64,000 nucleotides of DNA, from contig JAXLYX010000015.1 of assembly GCA_046351215.1 (NCBI GenBank), positions 124,001 through 188,000 of the forward strand, given 5' to 3'. Source of the DNA: JAXLYX01 sp046351215. GTDB taxonomy: Bacteria > Myxococcota_A > Polyangia > Polyangiales > Houyiibacteriaceae. A program made the translations under genes and the position numbers. Within the stretch, counting starts at the first letter, position 1, and every line of letters begins with the position of its first letter. The notes beneath the pieces were generated by a model. The model worked only from the letters and a program-made list of their open reading frames with translations, had not been told where the DNA came from and made no database searches. Below are positions 25,482 to 35,158 of the stretch, piece after piece.

Positions 25482-28187
25482 TCAGAACCGGTAGGCGACC
25501 GTGCCCATCACGCGCGTGCCGATCTGCTGGCCCGTCGGGTACTCGCGACGGTAGCAGTGCGTGATGTTGTAGCCGACGAGCCCGAATTCGAGCGCGTCGT
25601 CGAGCATGCGGTAGCCGATGCGCGCGTTGACGAGGTAGTAGGGATCGACCGGCGAGGTGACGACCGTGACGCCGGTCGTCGTCGCGACCTGGTCGCTCCA
25701 CTGGGTCGCGGAGACGTAGAAGATGTCGCCCGCGAGATCGAGGCCGAAGCGGGAGCGGTACTGGAAGCCGGCGTTGACCTGCGCGACGGGCGTCTGCTTC
25801 ACGCGGACCCAGCTCGTCCCGGTGTCGGAGTAGGTGAAGTTCGTCGTGAAGTTCGTGTAGACGTCGAGACCGCGCGCCGGGTAGGCGCGGAAGCCGACCT
25901 CGCCACCGAAGACGTTGTACTTCGTCGGATCGTTGTCGTAGCCGGCCGTGCCGTAGGCGAAGCGGTTCACGCTCGTGTCGTAGTTCGCGATCTGCGGGAT
26001 CGTCGCGTAGTCGTTCAGCGTGAACGGAAGGGCGGACGGGACGAGCCGGACGAGGTCGATGACGCGGTTGTAGTAGGCCGACAACTCGAACGTGAAGTAC
26101 TCGGACTCGGAGTTCGTGTAGCCGATCTCGGCCGAGTAGATCCTCTCGGGCTTGAGCGTCGGGAGACCGCGGTACTGGTTGCCGGGCACCGAGCCGAGGC
26201 CGAGGGCACCGACGAGCGAGACGGGCGTGGCGATGTTGTTCTGGATGTAGCTCTCGAGGAACGTCTGCGTGCGGAACGCGGTGCTCCCCTGGAAGCGGAT
26301 CGCCTGGCCGTCCGTCGGACGGATGACGATCGCGGCACGAGGCGACCACACCGGCTTCTGGAGCAGCGGATGCCGGTCCATGCGGAAGCCGAAGACGCCG
26401 CGCACGAGCTCGGAGAAGCGGATCGCGTCCTGGAAGAAGACCGCGTAGTGGTTCTCCTCGCGCCTCTGGTCGATGAAGTTCCAGTCGATGGTCTTGCGCC
26501 GGTAGCTCGCGCCGAGCACCAGGTTGTGGTTCAGCGGCCCGGTGTCGAACGAGCGCGCGAAGTTGCCCTCGGCGTCGATCGTGTTCCAGAGGATGTCGTT
26601 CGGCGCGGGGTTCGGCGCGATGTTGTCCGCCGTCGCGTTCAGGCGGTTCCAGAACACGCGGACGCCGCCCCAGCCGCTCTGCAGCTGGCCCATCGCGTAG
26701 CTCATCGGACCCGTCATGTAGAGGTCCTTGAAGGTCGCGGGGCCGAGGATGTGCTGCTGGCCGATGTAGTTCAGGCCGCCCTCGACGTTGAGCGCGGTCT
26801 CCGGCGTGAAGCGGTAGCGGAGGTGGGCGCGTGCGCTCGCCGCCTGCTCCGCGAGGTTCGGGTTCGAGACCGGATGCTGATAGTCGACGCGGTCGGGCGA
26901 GACCGTGAGCGAGTAGTTGTCGTACTGGTAGTACGAGCTGCTGATCCGGTAGGAGAGGCCGCGATGGCGCCCCGAGGTCCCGAGCGCCACCCGCGCCGCG
27001 GAGCCGTTGCCACCGCCGGCGACGACCTCGGTCTCCTGGGAGTCGCCGGGATCGCGCGTGATGATGTTCACGACGCCGCTGAAGCCGTTCGCACCGTAGA
27101 GGGCGGAGGCCGGACCGCGGATGACCTCGATGCGCTCGATGTCCTCGATCGTGATCGGGAGGTTGTTCCAGAAGGTGATGCCGAGCGGATCGACGTAGAT
27201 CGAGCGGCCGTTGATGAGGGCGAGGACGCGCGGGGAGAGCAGCTGGTCGAAGCCGCGGATGCCGACGTTCGTGTCGGCGGGGCCGGTCGCCATGACCTGC
27301 ACGCCCGCGACGCGGCGGAGGAGCTCGCCGACGTGCGTGATGCCCGTGAGGCGGATGTCCTGACGCGTGATGATCGTCGTCGAGTTCGGTGCGTCGAGGG
27401 GGCTCTGGGCGTAGCGCGACGCCGAGACGACCTCTTCTTCGTAGACCTGCGTCTGGGTCTGACCGAGCGCGATGCCCTCGGTCGCCTCGTCGTCGGCCAC
27501 GGGCGCGACGGGCAGCGCCGCCGCGGTGGCCTCGGTCTCGGCCTCGGTGACCGCTTCGGTGGAGGCGGCTCCCGCGGTGCCGCCCGTGCCGGCGGCGGCG
27601 GCGGCCTCGAGATGGCTCGCGAGCTCGCGGAGGCGCGCGGCGCGCTGACGGAGCGCGGCGCTATCCGTCGCCTCGGCGAGGGCGGCCACCTGACCGGCGG
27701 CGTCGCGCAGCGCGGCGATCTCGTCGGCCGTCGCGACCGCCGACGCCGCGGTGGGCGTCGTGCCTTCCGTCGTCGGGCTCACCGCCGCCTCGGCCGTGGC
27801 GGCGGCCGCGGTGGCGCGCTGCTCGGCGAGCCGCTGCTCCGCGAGGCGCGCCTCGATGGCGGCGACGAAGCCCGCGACCTCGTTCCGATCCGGGGGATCC
27901 GACGCGAGGTAGCGCTCGAAGTACTCGAGGGCGTCCGCGTACCGCCCGGCCTCCGCGTAGGCTCGGCCGATGTTGTAGAGGACGTTGGGGTGCGGAAGGA
28001 TCTCGTACGCCGCCTCGAGCTCGGCGACGCCCTCGTCCAGGCGACCGGCCACGACCAGCTCCATGCCGCGGCGGAAGTGGCTACGCGCTTCCGTTCGGAC
28101 GTCTGCTCGCGCCGGGACGCTGAGGAGCAGGGAGCATACGACGACGACGAGCCCCGAGCGGGCTGTGTGGACGAATCGACTCGACAC
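25482..28187 (-). CDS. TonB-dependent receptor with N-terminal TPR domain
   Basis: A 901-residue outer-membrane receptor. GTG start at 28187 (GGGGGATTC just upstream) gives the signal peptide ARSGLVVVVCSLLLSVPARA. Residues ~32-130 are TPR-like (FRRGMELVVAGRLDEGVAEL, YNIGRAYAEAGRYADALEYF). An Ala/Glu coiled region follows (~130-245). The plug (~250-370) has a TonB-box-like start, YEEEVVSASR, then RVLALINGRSIYVDPLG and IERIEVIRGPASALYGANGF. The beta-barrel ends in the terminal aromatic VAYRF. Ligand unknown (vitamin, siderophore or polymer). Divergent from the acetyltransferase-PspA operon. Confidence 0.9.
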   Translation of the reverse strand: MSSRFVHTARSGLVVVVCSLLLSVPARADVRTEARSHFRRGMELVVAGRLDEGVAELEAAYEILPHPNVLYNIGRAYAEAGRYADALEYFERYLASDPPDRNEVAGFVAAIEARLAEQRLAEQRATAAAATAEAAVSPTTEGTTPTAASAVATADEIAALRDAAGQVAALAEATDSAALRQRAARLRELASHLEAAAAAGTGGTAGAASTEAVTEAETEATAAALPVAPVADDEATEGIALGQTQTQVYEEEVVSASRYAQSPLDAPNSTTIITRQDIRLTGITHVGELLRRVAGVQVMATGPADTNVGIRGFDQLLSPRVLALINGRSIYVDPLGITFWNNLPITIEDIERIEVIRGPASALYGANGFSGVVNIITRDPGDSQETEVVAGGGNGSAARVALGTSGRHRGLSYRISSSYYQYDNYSLTVSPDRVDYQHPVSNPNLAEQAASARAHLRYRFTPETALNVEGGLNYIGQQHILGPATFKDLYMTGPMSYAMGQLQSGWGGVRVFWNRLNATADNIAPNPAPNDILWNTIDAEGNFARSFDTGPLNHNLVLGASYRRKTIDWNFIDQRREENHYAVFFQDAIRFSELVRGVFGFRMDRHPLLQKPVWSPRAAIVIRPTDGQAIRFQGSTAFRTQTFLESYIQNNIATPVSLVGALGLGSVPGNQYRGLPTLKPERIYSAEIGYTNSESEYFTFELSAYYNRVIDLVRLVPSALPFTLNDYATIPQIANYDTSVNRFAYGTAGYDNDPTKYNVFGGEVGFRAYPARGLDVYTNFTTNFTYSDTGTSWVRVKQTPVAQVNAGFQYRSRFGLDLAGDIFYVSATQWSDQVATTTGVTVVTSPVDPYYLVNARIGYRMLDDALEFGLVGYNITHCYRREYPTGQQIGTRVMGTVAYRF

Positions 28188-28344
28188 GAATCCCCCGACA
28201 GGCGCAGGCGGCGTCGACTCCGGGAACGGACGGGCGTGTCCGCTCCATCGGCTCGATCGCCACGAAAACACCAAAACCGAGGCCGAGTGAATCATGGCCG
28301 TATCGGCGAGACAACCGTTCTCTGCGACGTTCGGATGAGGATCC

Positions 28345-28360
28345 CCCTGAAATTTCAGGG
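28345..28360. promoter_or_regulatory. Perfect 16-bp palindrome, candidate operator
   Basis: CCCTGAAATTTCAGGG is a perfect palindrome with an AT-rich core in the 452-bp divergent region between the TonB receptor and the acetyltransferase operon. It lies about 160 bp before the receptor start. An operator for receptor expression is the simplest reading. The rest of 28188-28639 holds no convincing gene. Confidence 0.5.
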
Positions 28361-28562
28361 AGAAACGCAACCACCTCGGCCCCGGTAATGCGTGGACGTG
28401 CGACGGGCACCCCCTTCGACCCCGACTTCTCGGGGGCTCGGGCGACGCCCGGGTCACCGCCCACCGGAGGCGCCGATCGGCGCTCGCCGCTTTCCGCCAC
28501 GCGCGCGCCGAAGCAGGCTACGCTGCGCTCGAAGGGGGAGGACGAGGGCGTCCGGAGCGGCG

Positions 28563-28591
28563 TTGACACGCCGATCCGGGACGGTTATCGT
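28563..28591 (+). promoter_or_regulatory. Promoter of the acetyltransferase-YbjN-PspA operon
   Basis: Perfect TTGACA (28563-28568), 17-bp spacer, TATCGT (28586-28591). The predicted transcript starts about 40 nt before the ATG at 28640. Confidence 0.6.
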
Positions 28592-28639
28592 GGCTCTCCC
28601 ATCCGGGAAAACCCCTTTGTTTCCAAGAGGTTCGACAGC

Positions 28640-29542
28640 ATGACGAAGGCCCGGGCCAAGGCCCCTTCGCTCCCCGAGAAGCCCGTGGTGGAGGAGCTGA
28701 AATTCCGGAGTGAGAACGCCTACTTGTGCCTTCTCGTCAACCGGCGGAACAAGCTCGTCCGCGTGATCGACTTCCGCGCGGGCGCCCTGCCGGCGAAGCG
28801 CCTCTTCATCCAGTCGGTCGCGAAGCAGGAAGACATCCAGAAGGTCATCACGCTCGTCGAGAAGGACGAGGTCTCTTCGTGGACGCGCGTCGGCTTCGTG
28901 CGCGAGGGCACGATCCCGGGCTTCTACAAGCGCAGCGACGGCCACCTCTGTGGCTGCGTCGTCGGCGACAAGACGGCGTCGATCGAGGTCACGGAGGCGA
29001 CGCAGCGGCTCGCCGAGAAGACCATCAACGCCGCGCGCAAGGGCCAGAAGGACGTCCCGGAGAAGATCAAGGGAGCCACGGCCGAGGAGATCGACGAGGA
29101 GAGCGCGCTCGAGCTGCGCGACGCCGCCGTCGCGAAGAACAAGCAGTACGAGGCCTTCGACGCCTTCGGCCGCGACGCCGCGCGCCTCTACTACAAGGTC
29201 ACGATGAAGGGCGCGAAGGACAACGTGATCTCGGCGGAGTACCAGGACTGCTTCGGTCACGCGCTGATCGAGATCCTGCACTACCCCGACACGGAGAAGG
29301 ACGTCCTCGCCACCACGCACGGCGTCCGCGAGCTCGGCGAGAACCTGAAGGAGCGCGGCATCGTCGCCGCGTTCGCCTTCGCGGCGGTCGACGACGTGCC
29401 GATGGCGACGGTGTTCACCGGAGCCGGGTACCGGAAGACGGGGCTCCTCGCGCTCGGCGTCCAGTCGGGCAAGGAGCGGAAGGACGCGATCCTCTGGACA
29501 CGCAAGCTCGCGAACCCGGGCGGGGACGAGCTCGAGGAGTGA
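28640..29542 (+). CDS. GNAT-type acetyltransferase resembling AblB
   Basis: A 300-residue protein, ATG at 28640 after AAGAGG. From memory it resembles beta-lysine N6-acetyltransferase AblB. The N-terminal half ends in RVGFVREGTIPGFYKR, as in AblB N-terminal domains. The C-terminal half (AEYQDCFGHALIEILHYP ... VRELGENLKERGIVAAFAFA ... FTGAGYRKTGLLALGVQ) follows a GNAT fold. No lysine 2,3-aminomutase (ablA) is next to it; it heads an operon with YbjN, PspA and a STAS-like gene, so its substrate may differ. Family similarity is moderate. Confidence 0.6.
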   Translation: MTKARAKAPSLPEKPVVEELKFRSENAYLCLLVNRRNKLVRVIDFRAGALPAKRLFIQSVAKQEDIQKVITLVEKDEVSSWTRVGFVREGTIPGFYKRSDGHLCGCVVGDKTASIEVTEATQRLAEKTINAARKGQKDVPEKIKGATAEEIDEESALELRDAAVAKNKQYEAFDAFGRDAARLYYKVTMKGAKDNVISAEYQDCFGHALIEILHYPDTEKDVLATTHGVRELGENLKERGIVAAFAFAAVDDVPMATVFTGAGYRKTGLLALGVQSGKERKDAILWTRKLANPGGDELEE

Positions 29543-29546
29543 GGCC

Positions 29547-29933
29547 ATGCGCACGCGCGACGATCTCGAGGCGTATCTCTTGCGCTCCCACATGCCGCAT
29601 CACGAGGCCGCGGAGAACCTCTGGATCGTCCGCGATCCCGCCTCGCGCTTCGACGTGGTCGTGAAGCTCGAGGGCGACTACGTGATCTTCCGCGTGAAGG
29701 TGATCGACCTCGCGCGCGTCGCCGAGCCCGCACGGCTCTTCGAGGAGCTCCTCCGGCTCAACGCCACCGACATGATCCACGGCGCGTACGGCATCGTGGA
29801 CGGGTCGGTGGTCCTGACCTGCACGCTCCGGCTCGAGAACCTCGACTACAACGAGCTGCAGGGCACGCTGGACGATTTCTCCCTGGCTCTGACCAAGCAC
29901 TACGCGCGCCTCGGCGAGGCGCACGCCGCCTGA
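29547..29933 (+). CDS. YbjN/CesT-like small protein
   Basis: A 128-residue protein with the alpha-beta pattern of YbjN/type III chaperone-like domains (RFDVVVKLEGDYVIFRVKVI, LFEELLRLNATDMIHGAYGI, GSVVLTCTLRLENLD). These small proteins act as chaperones or regulators. It follows the AblB-like gene by 4 bp and precedes pspA by 16 bp, suggesting a joint envelope-stress role. Confidence 0.7.
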   Translation: MRTRDDLEAYLLRSHMPHHEAAENLWIVRDPASRFDVVVKLEGDYVIFRVKVIDLARVAEPARLFEELLRLNATDMIHGAYGIVDGSVVLTCTLRLENLDYNELQGTLDDFSLALTKHYARLGEAHAA

Positions 29934-29949
29934 CGTAGAGGAGCGTCGC

Positions 29950-30744
29950 ATGGGTTTCTTCGGACGAATGGCGCAGTTGCTGAAGAGCAACCTGAACGAC
30001 CTCATCTCCAAGTCGGAAGACCCGGAGAAGATGCTGAATCAGGTCATCGTCGACATGAACCAGCAGCTGGTCGAGGCGAAGAAGCAGGTCGCCGTCGCGA
30101 TCGCCGACGAGAAGCGCCTCGAGAAGAGCGTGCAGAACGAGCAGGCGACCGCGTCCGAGTGGGAGCGCAAGGCCATGCTCGCCGTGCGCGCGGGCAACGA
30201 CCAGCTCGCCAAGGAAGCCCTGCTCCGCAAGAAGGAGCACGACGGCCTCACCGCGCAGTACCGCGAGCAGTGGGAGAAGCAGGCCGCGGCGGTCAACCAG
30301 CTGAAGACCGCCCTGCGGGCGCTCAACGACAAGATCGAAGAGGCGAAGCGCAAGAAGAACGTCCTCGTCGCCCGCAAGCGCCGCGCCGAGGCGATGAAGA
30401 GCATCCAGGAGACGATGTCCGGGCTCTCGGAGACGAGCGCCTTCGAGACCTTCGACCGGATGCAGCAGAAGATCGAGCAGATGGAGTCCGAGGCCGAGGC
30501 CGGCGCCGAGATCGCCGAGCAGTACTCGGGCGACACCCTGAAGTCGAAGTTCCGCACGCTCGAGCAGACCGCGGGCGCCGATCAGGAGCTCGAGGATCTG
30601 AAGCGCAAGATGGGCGTCCTCCCGCCCGCGCAGGCGCCGGTCGCCGCGCGTGTGGAAGCGCCGGCCGCCGAGGAGGCGATGAGCGAGGCGGAGATGGCCG
30701 AGCTCGAGGCCGCGCTCGAGGAGCTGAAGAAGCGGGAGGCCTGA
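29950..30744 (+). CDS. PspA/IM30 family membrane-stress protein
   Basis: A 264-residue ESCRT-III-related coiled-coil protein. The N-terminal amphipathic helix is GFFGRMAQLLKSNLNDLISK, followed by DPEKMLNQVIVDMNQQL, a long heptad coiled coil with many Lys/Glu/Gln, and a short Ala/Glu-rich C-terminus (EMAELEAALEELKKREA). PspA proteins polymerise on and repair stressed inner membranes. Ribosome binding site GAGGAG. Third gene of a four-gene unit; no pspF, pspB or pspC seen. Confidence 0.9.
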   Translation: MGFFGRMAQLLKSNLNDLISKSEDPEKMLNQVIVDMNQQLVEAKKQVAVAIADEKRLEKSVQNEQATASEWERKAMLAVRAGNDQLAKEALLRKKEHDGLTAQYREQWEKQAAAVNQLKTALRALNDKIEEAKRKKNVLVARKRRAEAMKSIQETMSGLSETSAFETFDRMQQKIEQMESEAEAGAEIAEQYSGDTLKSKFRTLEQTAGADQELEDLKRKMGVLPPAQAPVAARVEAPAAEEAMSEAEMAELEAALEELKKREA

Positions 30745-30758
30745 GGCCTCGCCCGACC

Positions 30759-31178
30759 ATGGCCAACATCCGCGTCGACGCCTCCGAGCATCCGATCGTC
30801 CTACTGACGTTCCCGCGCGTGATGCAGCTCGAGGATCTCGACGTGCTCGATCCGACGATCCTCGAGCTCGTCCGGACCCGGGGGCCGATCATCACCGTCG
30901 CCCACTTCCCGGACCTCGACCTCCGGACGGTGACGGCCGCCTACCGCAAGCGCATGGCGGAAGGAGCCGATCGGGTCGCGGAGGAAGGCGGCCTCGTCGT
31001 CGAGATCGTCGTGCTCCCCTCGGCGCTCTACCGCGCGATGTTCACGGCCTACGCGTGGATGCGCGCGCACAAGACCCACCCGCAGCTCGCCTTCGCCACC
31101 CTCGAGGAGGCGTACGCCGAGGCCCGGGCCTGGGCCCCGCGCGCCTCGGAGCCCGGAGCCGCTTCGGAGCCTCGGTAG
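30759..31178 (+). CDS. SpoIIAA/STAS-like small protein
   Basis: A 139-residue protein with the alternating strand-helix pattern of SpoIIAA/DUF3478-like proteins (HPIVLLTFPRVMQLEDLDVL, GPIITVAHFPDLDLRTV, GGLVVEIVVLPSALYRAMFT). No catalytic motif. It starts 14 bp after pspA and belongs to that operon. Family call is tentative; membrane association or regulatory binding is possible. Confidence 0.55.
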   Translation: MANIRVDASEHPIVLLTFPRVMQLEDLDVLDPTILELVRTRGPIITVAHFPDLDLRTVTAAYRKRMAEGADRVAEEGGLVVEIVVLPSALYRAMFTAYAWMRAHKTHPQLAFATLEEAYAEARAWAPRASEPGAASEPR

Positions 31179-31203
31179 GCCCTCCCGAGGCTCGTGCGGC
31201 TCC
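31155..31203. terminator. Nested inverted repeat between convergent genes
   Basis: Outer arms GGAGCCGC (31155-31162) and GCGGCTCC (31196-31203), inner arms GAGCCTCGG (31167-31175) and CCGAGGCTC (31185-31193). All are perfectly complementary. It spans the stop of the STAS-like gene and the gap before trpA. A bidirectional terminator is likely, though no T-tract follows. Confidence 0.45.
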
Positions 31204-31223
31204 GGACGAGCGGCGGGGCCGCG

Positions 31224-31971
31224 TCAGCGGAGCGAGCGGATGAAGGGCCCCACGGCCTCGACGCCCTTCGCGTCGACGACGCGGATCGTCTCGGAGCCCA
31301 CGACCGCGATGTCGACCTTGCCGACGAGCTCGTCGATGTCCTTCTTGCTCTTCACGCCGAAGCCGAGCGCGAGCGGGAGCTTCGTCGCAGCGCGGCAGCG
31401 GCCGAGGTAGCCGTCGAGCGAGGCGAAGTCGGTCGACTCTCCCGTGACGCCCTTCCGCGCCACGCAGTACACGAAGCCACGCGCGCGCTCCGCGATCGCC
31501 TTCATGCGCGCGTCGCTCGTGTTCGGCGAGTAGATGAAGATCGGGTCGAGCCCTTGCTTCTCCATCGCCGCGAAGAGCCCGTCGTCGCCCTCCTCGAAGG
31601 GGAGGTCGGGGACGATCGCGCCGTGGAGGCCCGCGTCCTTCATCTCCTTCGCGAAGCGGTCGAAGCCCCGCATGAAGGCGATGTTGTAGTAGCTCATGAA
31701 GACGAAGGGGATCGGCAGCTCCGACGCCAGCTTCGCCGCTTGCTCGAGGCAGCGGTCGACCGTCGAGCCGCTCGCGAGCGCCTTCTGGTTCGCGTGAAGG
31801 ATCACCGGTCCGTCGGCGATGGGCTCGGAGAAGGGGATCTGGAGCTCCATCAGATCGACGCCCGCCTCGACCATCGCGTGGGCGATGCGGCGCGAATCGT
31901 CGAAGCTCGGATAGCCGAGCACGATGTGCGTCATGAGCAGGATGTCCTTCTCCTGCTTCCTCTTGCGGATC

Positions 31972-31985
<14 letters not shown>
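31224..31985 (-). CDS. trpA: Tryptophan synthase alpha chain
   Basis: A 253-residue TIM-barrel enzyme cleaving indole-3-glycerol phosphate to indole. Catalytic Glu47 (DLMELQIPFSE) and Asp58 (PIADGP) are present, and so is the phosphate-binding GFGVKSKKD. It carries IPFSEP where enteric enzymes have VPFSDP. It overlaps trpB by 14 bp, and no other trp gene lies in the window. Last gene of a GntR-trpB-trpA operon. Confidence 0.95.
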
Positions 31986-33199
<1,214 letters not shown>

Positions 33200-33207
<8 letters not shown>

Positions 33208-33967
33208 GCGAGTGTCCTCCGATGCGTTGACTGAAGACGAAGCGGTCGGTGCGGCAGTACATGCGCGCGAAGACGGCCGCGGGAGCGAGCGAGAAATGGA
33301 GCGTGCGATCGACGCGGAGCACGGCCTCGCCCTCGGCGAGGGCCAGGAGCCGCGCGTGCTCGGACGAGAGCGACTCGACGCGGAAGGTCTGGTCGGCGCT
33401 CTGGGGACGCATGCGGTAGCGCGCCTCGACGATCTCCGAGAGCGAGCGGCCCTCGAGGTCGAGGTCGAGGAGGCCCGGGAAGCGCTCGGCGTCGAGGTCG
33501 ATCTCCTCGAGGAGCACGGGCTCTCGCTTCTTCTCGCGGCGAGCGGACGAGAGCCGGACGAGGCGCACGGCCTCGCGCCCGTGGAGCGGATGGTCGGCCT
33601 CGTCCACGAGCCCGCGGCGGGGCTTGCCCACGAGGGCGACGTCGAGCGCGATGCCGCGCTCCCGGAAGGAGACGAGGGTGCCCGCGAGCGAGAAGAGATC
33701 GACCTGCGCGGGCACGCTCCGCACGTAGGTTCCGCTGCCCCGCCGGCGGACGAGCACGCCCCGCTGGATCAGCGTGTCGGTCGCCTGCCGCACGGTCGGC
33801 CGCCCGAGCCCGTAGCGCTCGGCCAGCTCGTGCTCCGACGGGATCTTCGCCCCTGGCGGATAGGCTCCCGCGCGGATCTGCGCGAAGAGCTCTTCCGCGA
33901 GCTGGTGGTAGAGGGGCAACGGCGAGGCCGCGTCGAGCACGAGCTCAACGTGGGGCAGGGCGGTCAA
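33200..33967 (-). CDS. GntR/HutC-family transcriptional regulator
   Basis: A ~255-residue regulator. A winged helix-turn-helix (residues ~15-80: LYHQLAEELFAQIRAGAYPP, SEHELAERYGLGRPTVRQA, GVLVRRRGSGTYV) is followed by a UTRA effector domain of the HutC/UbiC subfamily (~95-250). The frame opens with TTG at 33967 inside the operator-like palindrome and without a ribosome binding site; GTG at 33940 is a plausible real start. It overlaps trpB, so it may control the operon through a tryptophan-related or other small ligand. Confidence 0.9.
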
Positions 33968-33982
33968 GTTGTCAAGACAAGT
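33967..33982 (-). promoter_or_regulatory. Operator-like palindrome of the GntR-trpBA operon
   Basis: On the minus strand ACTTGTCTTGACAACT closely resembles HutC-subfamily operators such as the DasR/NagR site ACTGGTCTAGACCACT (13 of 16 identical, from memory). It lies directly at the start of the GntR gene, which fits autoregulation of the operon. Confidence 0.65.
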
Positions 33983-34013
33983 TGCCGCCCCCTCGCGCCG
34001 CCCCGCCCGGAAG

Positions 34014-35066
34014 TCAGCGCGGCACGAGCACCGTGTAGTCGAAGTCGAGCACCACGTGGTCCTCGTACTTCCCCTCGGCGTTCTTGAGCGGGAAGTCGGC
34101 GGCCGCCTTGTCCTTCACGGCGACGGTGCGGAGCCGCAGGGCGCCGACGTCGCCGCGGCCCGGGAGCTCGTGCTTCTCGAGGACCTCGCTCCACGCGTAG
34201 ATCGTGTTGCCGGCGAAGCTCGGGTTCGCGTGGGCGCCCGCGTTGATGGCGACGATCTTGAACGCGTTGCCGAGGCCGTTGAACGAGAGCGAACGCGCCA
34301 GGCTGATGATGTGGCCGCCGTAGATGAGGCGCTTTCCGAAGCGGTTCTGGTTCGCGAGCTGCTGGTCGAAGTGGACCTTCGCCGTGTTCTGGTAGAGGCG
34401 CGTCGCGATCTGGTGCTCGGCCTCCTCGAGGGTCATGCCGTCGACGTGGTCGATCTTCTCGCCGACCTCGTAGTCGCTCCACACGTGGCGCGAGCCTGCG
34501 AGCGGGAGATCGTAGTTCTCGAGGTGGAGGTTCGCCGGGATGCGCAGCGCCGAGACGGGGACCGACTTCGGCAGCTCGGGGACGACGGCCTCCGGCGCGG
34601 GGGCCGAGGGATCCTTCTTGTTCACCATCACCCAGCGGCAGTAGTCGAGGACGATCTCGCCGCGCTGGTTCTTGCCGACCGAGCGGACGTAGACGACGCC
34701 CGCCTTGCCGTTGCTGAGCTCCTTCACGCCGATCACGGTCGAGCGCGTGCTCACGGTGTCGCCCGGGTAGACGGGCACGCCGAAGATGCCGTTCGCGTAG
34801 CCGAGGTTCGCCACCGCGTTCAGCGAGACGTCCGGCACGGTCTTGCCGAAGACCATGTGGAAGGCGAGCAGGTCGTCGACCGGGGCGCGGGGCAGGCCGA
34901 GCTGCCGGGCGAACTCGTCCGACGAATTCACGGCGAAACGCATGCCGTAGAGGCCGACGTAGGCCGACACGTCTCCTTCGGTGATCGTGCGCGGCGTCGC
35001 GTGGACGAGCTCCTGGCCGACCTTGAAGTCCTCGAAGAAGTTCCCGGCGTTCGTCTTGTTGCCCAT
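34014..35066 (-). CDS. mch: MaoC-family dehydratase, mesaconyl-CoA hydratase-like
   Basis: A 350-residue double-hotdog protein. ATG at 35066 follows AGAGGAG. The N-terminal half (NAGNFFEDFKVGQ, HATPRTITEGDVSAYVGLYG, GKTVPDVSLNAVANLGYANG, VYPGDTVSTRSTVIGVKELS) closely follows mesaconyl-CoA (2-methylfumaryl-CoA) hydratase of the ethylmalonyl-CoA pathway. The C-terminal half carries FGKRLIYGGHIISLARSLSF. Other steps of that pathway are not in the window, so a different enoyl-CoA hydration is possible. It is upstream of, and on the same strand as, the GntR-trpBA operon, but about 45 bp and an operator separate them. Confidence 0.7.
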   Translation of the reverse strand: MGNKTNAGNFFEDFKVGQELVHATPRTITEGDVSAYVGLYGMRFAVNSSDEFARQLGLPRAPVDDLLAFHMVFGKTVPDVSLNAVANLGYANGIFGVPVYPGDTVSTRSTVIGVKELSNGKAGVVYVRSVGKNQRGEIVLDYCRWVMVNKKDPSAPAPEAVVPELPKSVPVSALRIPANLHLENYDLPLAGSRHVWSDYEVGEKIDHVDGMTLEEAEHQIATRLYQNTAKVHFDQQLANQNRFGKRLIYGGHIISLARSLSFNGLGNAFKIVAINAGAHANPSFAGNTIYAWSEVLEKHELPGRGDVGALRLRTVAVKDKAAADFPLKNAEGKYEDHVVLDFDYTVLVPR

Positions 35067-35158
35067 GATTCGGCTCCTCTTTTCCCGGCGTGTCGGTGAC
35101 GGGCGCGGCGTGTAATTAGCGCGGAAGGCGGAGGTCTGCATCGAGAGATGGGCCCGGG

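Noticed and set aside
27590..27610. GGC/GCC trinucleotide run in the TonB receptor gene
   Set aside because: It encodes a short Ala stretch in the linker. No sign of a functional repeat or contingency locus.
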